Part shown: positions 18,363 through 26,215 of the stretch, one piece after another
Layout: every line of letters begins with the position of its first letter
Position numbering within the stretch: the first letter of the stretch is position 1
Source of the DNA: Polychytrium aggregatum
Taxonomy: Eukaryota; Chytridiomycota; Chytridiomycetes; Polychytriales
Reading direction: 5' to 3'
Length of the DNA stretch: 64,000 nt
NCBI RefSeq assembly: GCF_025602895.1
Contig: NW_026516313.1
Span: 90,736-154,735 of the forward strand
Translations under genes and position numbers: made by a program
The notes under the pieces: generated by a model
Databases searched by the model: none
Seen by the model: the letters and a program-made list of their open reading frames with translations, nothing else
What the model was told of the DNA's origin: nothing

Positions 18363-19153
18363 TGTTAGGGATAGCTTCTGCTTGTTCTCCACTTTGAATG
18401 CACACTTGGCTGTTCTTTTGCCTTTCTGTTTGTTTGTGTGTAGCCTTGCAGTTCCCCTCCGATTTTCCGCCCTTTGCCTGTCTTTTCCGCTCCTTCCGCA
18501 CTTCCGTTTTCCCGCGCTGCTCCGCTTCCTTTGTCTTCTTCGCACGCGCCGGTTTGTTTGTACACGCGCTTTGCTGCGATTGGTTGCAATTCGGCCGCCG
18601 GTCATGTGTCCCCCCACCGGTGACTCATGACCTGCCTGACCGCCCCGATCTCTTGTTCATCTCGCACGCATTTGCCCCAACCTTATACTTGACCAATCCG
18701 CTTCTTGGATGTTGAGTCACATTGCTTCGCCTTTGCACGTTTCTCCTGCCAGGTGCTTCGCTTTTGCTTGCGCCTCTCTCGCTTTGGTTCTCTGCCTGTC
18801 TCGGTGGTCCTTCTCGGCCCTCGTTCGTGCATCGCCCCCTTCGCCCTGCTCGATCGCCCACTTTTCCCTCCCTTGGCCGCCCTTCGCTGCCAAGTCCGGA
18901 CTTGTCTATAAATAGCCTGACCCCCGCGATGTGTAGTCGAACCTCAGCGTTCAAAATAGGACTAAATAAAGTGCCTTCTACTTTATTCTCTGAGTGTTCC
19001 TCACGTCTCATTTCGAGACAAGTCTTATCTTGAACGGATCTTTGCTTCCCTCGCTCCCTCTCCGAGTCCACTTCGGACTTTACCCTTGCTTTCCCTGAGC
19101 TCACTTCGAGCTCACTTCTTCTTTTGCCGTTGAGTCCCCCTCGGACTCTAACA
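18363..19153 (+). repeat. E 5' LTR
   Basis: 791 bp, repeated at 23976-24766 with offset 5613. Starts TGTTAGGG, ends CTCTAACA. Contains TGACTCA (18621-18627) and TGAGTCA (18713-18719) bZIP-type sites, TATAAATA at 18907 and AATAAA at about 18965. Confidence 0.96.
18907..18957 (+). promoter_or_regulatory. E core promoter and predicted RNA 5' end / primer
   Basis: TATAAATA starts at 18907; AGCGTTCAAAAT starts 39 nt later at 18946. This 12-mer is the exact reverse complement of the bases 2 nt after the LTR. Confidence 0.7.
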
Positions 19154-19167
19154 TCATTTTGAACGCT
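19154..19167 (+). promoter_or_regulatory. E primer-binding site, self-priming type
   Basis: TC spacer then ATTTTGAACGCT (19156-19167), pairing perfectly over 12 nt with AGCGTTCAAAAT (18946-18957). The longest match of the four families. Confidence 0.8.
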
Positions 19168-19224
19168 CCCTCTTGGCTTTCCGGCCTTTCTTCTTCTTTC
19201 GCCTCTCTTTCCCTACTCGATCCG

Positions 19225-20178
19225 ATGGCTGAGCCTGCTGCACCCCCTGCAGATCTCAATGCGTATCTGGCGCGCATGGAGGAGCGTATGAACGCCCTCA
19301 TGACCCAGAACGCTGCTCTCCATCGTCAGATCCAGGACCTGCAAGCTCCCGCCGCCGCTCCCCGCCAGGTCTACCAGGTGAACAAGCCCAAGGAGTTCCT
19401 AGGTTCCCGTGACGAAACGACGGCCTTCCTCGCCCAGTGCCACCTGGTCTTCCTCGCCGATCCCGCCTTCTTCGCGCCCGAGCGCCAGAAGGTCCTTTAC
19501 GCCACCTCCTTCCTCCGCGGCGAAGCCTTCAAGTGGTACGAGGCCGCCTTCTACATGGCCAACCGTTTCCCTGCTTCCTTCGCCGACTTCGAAGTTGCCC
19601 TGAAGTCGACCTTCGGTGAGGACACGGCCTCCTCGCAAGATAAGGCCCTCAACGACCTCAAGCGCTTGGTCCAGCTCAAGTCCTGCCAAGCCTTTGCCAC
19701 CCGCTTCGTCCAACTTGCCGCCCGAGTCCAGACCGACGAACCCACCAAGATGCACTTCTTCAAGGAGGGTTTGAAGTCTGAAGTCAAGTTCCATTTGATC
19801 GGTCTCCGCCCCGCTCCCGCTTCCTTGCCCGAGTTGATCAAGGCAGCGGTCGAGTACGACGATGCCCTCCATCGTCTCAAGGTCTCTTCCCGTTCCCAAC
19901 CTCCTCCTCCTTCTTCTCGCTCTGCTCCCCATCACCACCATTCTCCCGCGCATGTTTCTTCTTCCTCCTCTTCTGCGCCCACTCCCATGGACCTTGACTC
20001 TGTCTCGGTCCGCCCTGCTAAGCTCTCCGACGTCGAGAAAAAGCGACGTCGTGAGCAGGGTCTCTGTTTGTACTGCGGGGAAAAGTCTTGTCCCGGCAGT
20101 CGCGATGTTCAGCAGTGCCCGGTTCTGGTCAAACGGAACTCGGGAAATGCCCACAGCCGAGCAGCACCTCGCAAGTAA
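19225..20178 (+). CDS. gag: E Gag protein with atypical zinc knuckle
   Basis: 317 residues from ATG 19225 (MAEPAAPPADL). Helical N-terminus (LNAYLARMEERMNALMTQNAALHRQIQDL), capsid domain of Retrotrans_gag type (DETTAFLAQCHLVFLADPAFF ... FATRFVQLAARVQTDEP), a His/Ser-rich linker, and PMDLDSV before a cysteine cluster. The cluster reads CLYCGEKSCPGSRDVQQC: the first CxxC is kept, but the usual GH is missing, so it is not a standard CCHC knuckle. It is the structural protein of E particles. The last codons overlap the frameshift signal, and the TAA at 20176-20178 is in the hairpin loop. Confidence 0.93.
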   Translation: MAEPAAPPADLNAYLARMEERMNALMTQNAALHRQIQDLQAPAAAPRQVYQVNKPKEFLGSRDETTAFLAQCHLVFLADPAFFAPERQKVLYATSFLRGEAFKWYEAAFYMANRFPASFADFEVALKSTFGEDTASSQDKALNDLKRLVQLKSCQAFATRFVQLAARVQTDEPTKMHFFKEGLKSEVKFHLIGLRPAPASLPELIKAAVEYDDALHRLKVSSRSQPPPPSSRSAPHHHHSPAHVSSSSSSAPTPMDLDSVSVRPAKLSDVEKKRRREQGLCLYCGEKSCPGSRDVQQCPVLVKRNSGNAHSRAAPRK

Positions 20179-20194
20179 GCGAGGTGGTCTGTTC
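20142..20194 (+). promoter_or_regulatory. E gag-pol -1 frameshift signal
   Basis: GGGAAAT (20142-20148) in gag frame as G GGA AAT. Hairpin CACCTCGC (20165-20172) with GCGAGGTG (20179-20186), loop AAGTAA holding the stop; the stem can be extended by GAGCAG/CTGTTC across a 2-nt bulge, giving a 10-nt spacer. Confidence 0.7.
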
Positions 20195-23100
20195 GGCGAT
20201 ACGAACATCTTCCCCCTCTGACTCGTCATTATCGGACGATAAGCTTCTTCTTCCGGCCACTCTTATCGTCATGAGTCTTTCTGGCCCGGTCTCCATCTCC
20301 CTTTCTGTTTTCATTGATGATGGATGTTCCGCTCTTGCCCTCATTGATCCTGCCTTTGCGGATCTCCATAAACTCTCTCTTATCCCTCTTTCTACTCCTT
20401 ACTCCGTTTCCCTTGCTGATGGTTCTTCGGCCGGTTTCATTCGTTTCCAAACCGTGCCTTTGACTCTGACCATTGGTTCCCACACCGAGTCGATTTCTTT
20501 TCTTGTGACTCGACTCTCCACCACTCCCATCACTCTTGGTCTTCCCTGGATGCGCTTGCACAATCCAGTTGTTAATTGGAAGTCCCTCTCCCTTTCATTC
20601 TCCGATCCCTCTTGCCTTGCTGATGGACACATCCTCGCGGATGTCTCTGCTTCTTCCTTGGACACTCCGTCCGCTTCCGGCTCTTCGCCTCCCCCTTCGG
20701 GCACTTCGCCTTTGACTCCTCCCTCCGGTCCTTCCCTTACACCGGTTCCCTCCTTTGGCACTTCGCCTTCCCTTTCTTCCCGCCTTGACTCTGCTTCGCT
20801 TTCTGAAGAGCCAACGGCTTTATCTTCACCCGACATTGAGCTCGTTAATGCGGCGAGTCTTCTCCGTCTTGCACGGGAAGACAAGCTCGACATTTTCGCT
20901 GCCCAAATGGATATCCGTCCTCCTTCGCCGGAGACGTATCCTACGGTGTCGATAAGGTCCGTGCTCACGACGAAGGTGTATGCCGAGTCTGGCACCCCTG
21001 TTGACTCCCGAGGTGTCCCACTCAAATACAATGAGTTTGGCGACGTTTTCAGCCTCAAGTCTGACCCTCCTTCTTCCTTGCCTCCTCATCGTCCGTATGA
21101 CTTGTCTATTGAGTTTGTACGGACCGAGGATGGAAAGGAACCTCGTTTGCCAAAGCCGGGGAAAGTCTATCCTTTGTCCCCGGCCGAGGAATCTGCTCTT
21201 TCGGAGTATCTGACCAACGCCCTCGCACGTGGTTGGATCTCCAAATCCTCTTCTCCCGTTGGTGCTCCCTGCTTCTTCGTGAAGAAGCCCAATGGTGGTC
21301 TTCGCCTTTGCGTCGACTACCGGGGCCTCAATGCCATCACGAAGAAGAATCGTTACCCTCTTCCCCTCTTCCAGGATCTTCTGGATAAACTTTCTTCTGC
21401 CCGCGTCTTCTCACACCTTGACCTCCCTGATGCTTACCACTTGGTTCGTGTCAAGAAGGGCGATGAGTGGAAGACTGCTTTTGTTTGTAAATCTGGCTCT
21501 TTTGAGTACAATGTTATCCCCTTTGGTCTTTCAAATGCCCCCGCTGCTTTCCAGTTTTTTATGAACGACATCTTCTCGGACCTCCTTGGTGTCTGTGTTG
21601 TCATTTATCTTGACGACATCCTGATCTTCTCAAAAGATCCCCAGGAGCATGAGGAGCATGTTAAGCTTGTTCTTTCTCGCCTTCGTGAACACTCTCTTAA
21701 GGTCAATCCGGCCAAGTGTTCTTTTGACCTTTCTGAAGTTGATTTTCTCGGCATGATCATCTCTGCCGATGGCATCAAAATGGACCCTGCCAAGGTCGAG
21801 GCCGTTTCCCTTTGGCCTGTTCCCTCTTCTGCTCGCGACATCCAAGTCTTTATTGGTTTCGCAAACTTTTACCGCCGCTTCGTCAAGGACTTTTCCGCAC
21901 TTGCTCGTCCTTTGACTTCACTCACCACCAAATCCTCCACCTTCTCTTGGTCTCCCGAGGCCCAAGAGGCTTTTGATTCTCTTAAACGTTCATTCACTTC
22001 CGCACCTATTCTTCGTTACTTTGATTTCTCCAAACCCGCTGTCATTGAGCCCGATGCTTCTGACTTTGCTCTGGGTGCCGTCCTTTCCCAGTTTGACCCT
22101 GACGGCGCTCTTCACCCCGTTGCTTTTCACTCTCGGCAATTCCGTCCTGCCGAGGTGAACTATGACACCCACGACAAAGAGCTCCTTGCCATTGTCGACT
22201 CCTTTACTGCCTGGCGTCATTACTTGATGGCTGCCGACCCCGATCATCCCACTCTTGTTTTCTCTGATCACCAGAACCTTACCCGGTTCACTGCCGCTTC
22301 CCAACTTTCACGCCGCCAGTTCCGGTGGGCCCAATTCCTTTCTGATTTTGCTTTTCGCATTTACCACCGCCCTGGTCGCCTCAACACCAAAGCCGATGCT
22401 CTCAGTCGCCGTTCTGACTTTGAGATAAAGCCTGGTGACTCCCTCCACTCCACCAACTTCCTTCAGCTGTTCGAGTCTATTTCTCTCGACAGCATCACCG
22501 TCATCGGCTCGGATCCCGATTTTCTTTCCGAGATTCGAGCTGCCACCCTTTCTTGTTCCCTTCTTTCTGACTTCAACGCCAAACGTCTTGATGGCGATTA
22601 CTCTTCCCGTGACGGTCTCCTTTACTTTAAAGACCTGATCGTTGTCCCTTCCCCCGAGCTCCAGCTCAAAGTGTTTGAGCAACGTCACTGCTCCGCTGCC
22701 GCTGGTCACTTTGGTCTTGCCAAGACCGTTGAGCTCATCTCCCGGGACTTTCACTGGCCCCGGCTTCGTAAGTCTGTGCGTCGCTTCATTGCTAATTGTG
22801 AAGCGTGCCAGCGAGCCAAGCCGTCCCGTCACTCCCCTTATGGTTTACTTCACCCTCTCCCCGTTCCTTCCGAACGTTGGTGGGACCTGTCGATGGACTT
22901 CATCACGGATCTCCCACCTTCGAACGGCTTTGACTCGATCTTCGTGGTTAAGGACCGCCTGTCCAAACAAGCACACTTTGTGCCCACCACGAAGACGGTT
23001 ACAGGCGAGCAAACCGCCGAACTCTTCCTCTCCCACATCTTCCGCTTGCATGGTTGTCCCCGGTCTATTGTTTCGGACCGAGGAACTCAGTTTACTTCGG

Positions 23101-23963
23101 CCTTCTGGAGGCGCTTCAATGAGCTTCTGAAGACGAAGATTTCCCTTTCTTCTGCCTTCCACCCCGAGACCGACGGTTCGACCGAGGTTCTCAACCAGGT
23201 CATCGAGCAGTATTTGCGTATCCATTGCAATTACCTGCAAGACGACTGGACCCTTCACCTTCCCCTTGCCGAGTTCACTTACAACAACTCGGAAAACACC
23301 TCCACTGGCATGACTCCCTTCTTTGCAGTTCATGGCCATCACCCCATTTTTGATCCCTCCATCATCCGTGATCCCTCTGTTGTGCCCTCTGCCGAAGAAC
23401 GTGTCGACCGACTTCAGACCGTTCTCGAGGATCTCAAGGCCAACCTCCGGGTTGCCCAAGAGTCCTACACTTTGCAGGCCAACAAATCCCGTCTCCCCAC
23501 TCCCGACATCTCCGTTGGCGACCTCGTTTTTCTTGATCGTCGCCACATCCGCACCCTTCGTCCCTCCAACAAGCTTGATCAGAAAAAGCTTGGCCCCTTT
23601 AAAGTTCTTCGCCGCATCAACCCCGTTGCCTTTGAACTTAAACTCCCTTCCACACTCAAAGTCCACCCCGTCTTTCATGTATCCCTCCTTGAACCCCGAA
23701 CGAAGGACATTGTTCCCGAGTTCACCCAACCTGAACCACCTCCCATTCTTGTTGACTCCCAGGAAGAGTTTGAGGTCGAGACTGTTCTCGATTCTCGGCT
23801 CTTCCGTGGTCGCTTACAGTACTTGGTTCAGTGGAAGGGCTATTCCGAGACTGACCGGTCTTGGGAGCCCGCTGCCAATGTTTCCCACGCCACTGATCTT
23901 GTTGCTGACTTCCACCTTCGCTATCCCTCAAAGCCGAAGGCGACGCCCGGAGTTCGTCGCTAA
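20145..23963 (+). CDS. pol: E pol polyprotein, intact, protease motif DDG
   Basis: About 1272 codons in the -1 frame, ending at TAA 23963, 12 bp before the 3' LTR (purine tract AAGGAAGGGGATGA). Protease: FIDDGCSALALIDPAF at residue about 58, with DDG where D-S/T-G is expected. Reverse transcriptase has YLDD (about 487) and LDLPDAYHL at motif A, where the other families have LRGAY or similar. RNase H EPDASDFALG (about 635). Integrase HHCC (about 847-888) and D,D,E core (SMDF, SDRG, PETDGSTE, about 917, 977, 1010). Chromodomain YLVQWKGY...WEP (about 1208-1248). Apart from the protease serine/threonine, catalytic residues are conserved. Expressed as Gag-Pol. Confidence 0.95.
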   Translation, partial: KCPQPSSTSQVSEVVCSAIRTSSPSDSSLSDDKLLLPATLIVMSLSGPVSISLSVFIDDGCSALALIDPAFADLHKLSLIPLSTPYSVSLADGSSAGFIRFQTVPLTLTIGSHTESISFLVTRLSTTPITLGLPWMRLHNPVVNWKSLSLSFSDPSCLADGHILADVSASSLDTPSASGSSPPPSGTSPLTPPSGPSLTPVPSFGTSPSLSSRLDSASLSEEPTALSSPDIELVNAASLLRLAREDKLDIFAAQMDIRPPSPETYPTVSIRSVLTTKVYAESGTPVDSRGVPLKYNEFGDVFSLKSDPPSSLPPHRPYDLSIEFVRTEDGKEPRLPKPGKVYPLSPAEESALSEYLTNALARGWISKSSSPVGAPCFFVKKPNGGLRLCVDYRGLNAITKKNRYPLPLFQDLLDKLSSARVFSHLDLPDAYHLVRVKKGDEWKTAFVCKSGSFEYNVIPFGLSNAPAAFQFFMNDIFSDLLGVCVVIYLDDILIFSKDPQEHEEHVKLVLSRLREHSLKVNPAKCSFDLSEVDFLGMIISADGIKMDPAKVEAVSLWPVPSSARDIQVFIGFANFYRRFVKDFSALARPLTSLTTKSSTFSWSPEAQEAFDSLKRSFTSAPILRYFDFSKPAVIEPDASDFALGAVLSQFDPDGALHPVAFHSRQFRPAEVNYDTHDKELLAIVDSFTAWRHYLMAADPDHPTLVFSDHQNLTRFTAASQLSRRQFRWAQFLSDFAFRIYHRPGRLNTKADALSRRSDFEIKPGDSLHSTNFLQLFESISLDSITVIGSDPDFLSEIRAATLSCSLLSDFNAKRLDGDYSSRDGLLYFKDLIVVPSPELQLKVFEQRHCSAAAGHFGLAKTVELISRDFHWPRLRKSVRRFIANCEACQRAKPSRHSPYGLLHPLPVPSERWWDLSMDFITDLPPSNGFDSIFVVKDRLSKQAHFVPTTKTVTGEQTAELFLSHIFRLHGCPRSIVSDRGTQFTSAFWRRFNELLKTKISLSSAFHPETDGSTEVLNQVIEQYLRIHCNYLQDDWTLHLPLAEFTYNNSENTSTGMTPFFAVHGHHPIFDPSIIRDPSVVPSAEERVDRLQTVLEDLKANLRVAQESYTLQANKSRLPTPDISVGDLVFLDRRHIRTLRPSNKLDQKKLGPFKVLRRINPVAFELKLPSTLKVHPVFHVSLLEPRTKDIVPEFTQPEPPPILVDSQEEFEVETVLDSRLFRGRLQYLVQWKGYSETDRSWEPAANVSHATDLVADFHLRYPSKPKATPGVRR

Positions 23964-23975
23964 GGAAGGGGATGA

Positions 23976-24766
23976 TGTTAGGGATAGCTTCTGCTTGTTC
24001 TCCACTTTGAATGCACACTTGGCTGTTCTTTTGCCTTTCTGTTTGTTTGTGTGTAGCCTTGCAGTTCCCCTCCGATTTTCCGCCCTTTGCCTGTCTTTTC
24101 CGCTCCTTCCGCACTTCCGTTTTCCCGCGCTGCTCCGCTTCCTTTGTCTTCTTCGCACGCGCCGGTTTGTTTGTACACGCGCTTTGCTGCGATTGGTTGC
24201 AATTCGGCCGCCGGTCATGTGTCCCCCCACCGGTGACTCATGACCTGCCTGACCGCCCCGATCTCTTGTTCATCTCGCACGCATTTGCCCCAACCTTATA
24301 CTTGACCAATCCGCTTCTTGGATGTTGAGTCACATTGCTTCGCCTTTGCACGTTTCTCCTGCCAGGTGCTTCGCTTTTGCTTGCGCCTCTCTCGCTTTGG
24401 TTCTCTGCCTGTCTCGGTGGTCCTTCTCGGCCCTCGTTCGTGCATCGCCCCCTTCGCCCTGCTCGATCGCCCACTTTTCCCTCCCTTGGCCGCCCTTCGC
24501 TGCCAAGTCCGGACTTGTCTATAAATAGCCTGACCCCCGCGATGTGTAGTCGAACCTCAGCGTTCAAAATAGGACTAAATAAAGTGCCTTCTACTTTATT
24601 CTCTGAGTGTTCCTCACGTCTCATTTCGAGACAAGTCTTATCTTGAACGGATCTTTGCTTCCCTCGCTCCCTCTCCGAGTCCACTTCGGACTTTACCCTT
24701 GCTTTCCCTGAGCTCACTTCGAGCTCACTTCTTCTTTTGCCGTTGAGTCCCCCTCGGACTCTAACA
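23976..24766 (+). repeat. E 3' LTR
   Basis: 791 bp, same as 18363-19153 over all segments compared. Followed by the duplication gcagc at 24767-24771. Confidence 0.96.
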
Positions 24767-24771
24767 GCAGC

Positions 24772-25897
24772 TTGGTTCCATAGTTTCCCACGGGGTCAAC
24801 TCGGTGCGCGACGCGTCAGTAGATGGAAACCCCATGGGATTGGGCACGCCTTCGATTCCCACGGGCACTACCCCGAGCGAGGAGATACCTGAGATGCTTC
24901 CGAGCACCTACCATGACTTCGCAGATGTCTTCTCGAAAATCGAAGCGGAGTTGCTGCCCGCTCAGCGCCGCTTCGACTGCGACATCCCATTGAAGGATGA
25001 AGGCGCTGCGCCACCTTTCAAGCAGCTGTACAACCTGTCCCCATCCGAGTCCAAGGCGCTAGAGGACTACATCAACGACATGCTGGCCAAGGGCTTTATA
25101 CAGCCCTCGAAATCCCCCGCCGGCGCACCCATCTTCTTTGTGAAGAAGAAGGACGGTGGTTTGAGGCCTTGTGTTGACTACCGCGACCTCAACGAAATGA
25201 CCGTGAAGAACAGGTACCCGCTCCCACTCATCTCGGAGCTCATGGACCGACTGGGCAGCGCCAAGATCTTTTCGAAAATTGATCTGAGGGGCGCGTACAA
25301 CTTGGTCAGGATGAAGCCGAGTGACCAGTGGAAGACTGCGTTCCGCTGTAAGTTCGGTCACTTCGAGTACTTGGTAATGCCCTTTGGGCTTACCAATGCT
25401 CCCGCAATCTTCCAATCGATGATGAACGACATCTTCCGAGACGTTCTAGACCAGTTCGTGGTAGTGTACCTTGATGACATTTTAGTATTCTCACCCGATC
25501 CGGAGTCCCACACCGCCCATGTCAGGACAGTCCTGCAGCGCCTCAGGGACAACAAGCTGTATGCCAAGCTCGAGAAGTGCGAGTTCCACAAGCACTCAAT
25601 CGAGTTCCTGGGTTTCATAGTGTCGACCAAGGGCGTCGCCATGGCGCCCGACAAGGTTCAAACCATCATGGAGTGGAAGTCCCCAACATCCCTCAAGGGT
25701 GTACAAAGCTTCCTGGGTTTCTGCAACTTCTACCGCAAGTTTATCGAGCACTACTCCGAGCACGCCAAGCCCATGTCCGACCTCACCAAGAAGACCACCA
25801 GCTTCCAGTGGACCCCAGAAGCCGAACAAGCCTTCACGGCTCTCAAGAATGCCGTTACCTCAGCTCCGGTGCTCAAGCATGTCGACTCGAGCCTCCC
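24772..25897 (+). pseudogene. pol: C pol part 2: reverse transcriptase, between E and D1
   Basis: Continues the C frame after E. It encodes the linker and the RT palm and fingers: FIQPSKSPAGAPIFFVKKKDGG, CVDYRDLN, YLDD at 25467-25478, and the thumb/connection with FLGFCNFYRKFIEHYS. It ends at 25897 with ctccc, the D1 duplication, directly before the RNase H motif. All RT catalytic aspartates are present. The segment is open throughout; it is split only by the two insertions. Phase agrees with part 1 and part 3 after removing E and D1. Confidence 0.93.
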
Positions 25898-26206
25898 TGT
25901 AACGTCCACTACTGGGACGTTGGGGCAAGACGGGGAGGGAGGGGGTACAAGACAAGACAGGACGGGGCAGAACAGGGCGGTGCTAGGCTACTCTAGCGGA
26001 CGGGTGAGCTCGGGGAGCACTTACGTTTATTCACGATAAAACCGAACTCCAGACAAACGGGGGGAACGGGGGCAACCCGCAGGTATACCCTGCGGTGGCC
26101 TGCCTGCGGTGCGTGAAAACGCAAAGCGCAGCACAGGTCACGACCCACTGCGCCGCGCAGTACGCGCAGTACGCGCAGCACAGCGTCGGAGATACCATCT
26201 CCTACA
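25898..26206 (-). repeat. D1 3' LTR
   Basis: 309 bp, plus-strand ends TGTAACG...CTACA. Three inverted repeats stand out: AACGTCC/GGACGTT at one end (25901-25921), CCGCAGG-TATAC-CCTGCGG in the middle (26077-26095), and GGAGAT/ATCTCC at the other end (26188-26202). Tandem GCGCAGTAC repeats lie at about 26153-26177. Confidence 0.96.
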
Positions 26207-26215
26207 CTCCCACAC

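Larger units (their letters stand above)
18363..24766 (+). mobile_element. Ty3/Gypsy element E, complete, in C protease
   Basis: 6404 bp with two 791-bp LTRs that look identical, TGTTAG...CTAACA ends, and 5-bp duplication gcagc (18358-18362 and 24767-24771). gag and pol are intact. It is a structurally complete, recent insertion and the only member of its family in the window. Confidence 0.97.

Noticed and set aside
24804-26039. 411-codon ORF as a free-standing reverse transcriptase gene
   Set aside because: It is the middle piece of C pol; its last residues are translated D1 LTR.
26153-26177. Tandem GCGCAGTAC repeats as a possible CRISPR or minisatellite array
   Set aside because: Only two to three 9-bp units, no spacers, present in every D LTR; part of the LTR.
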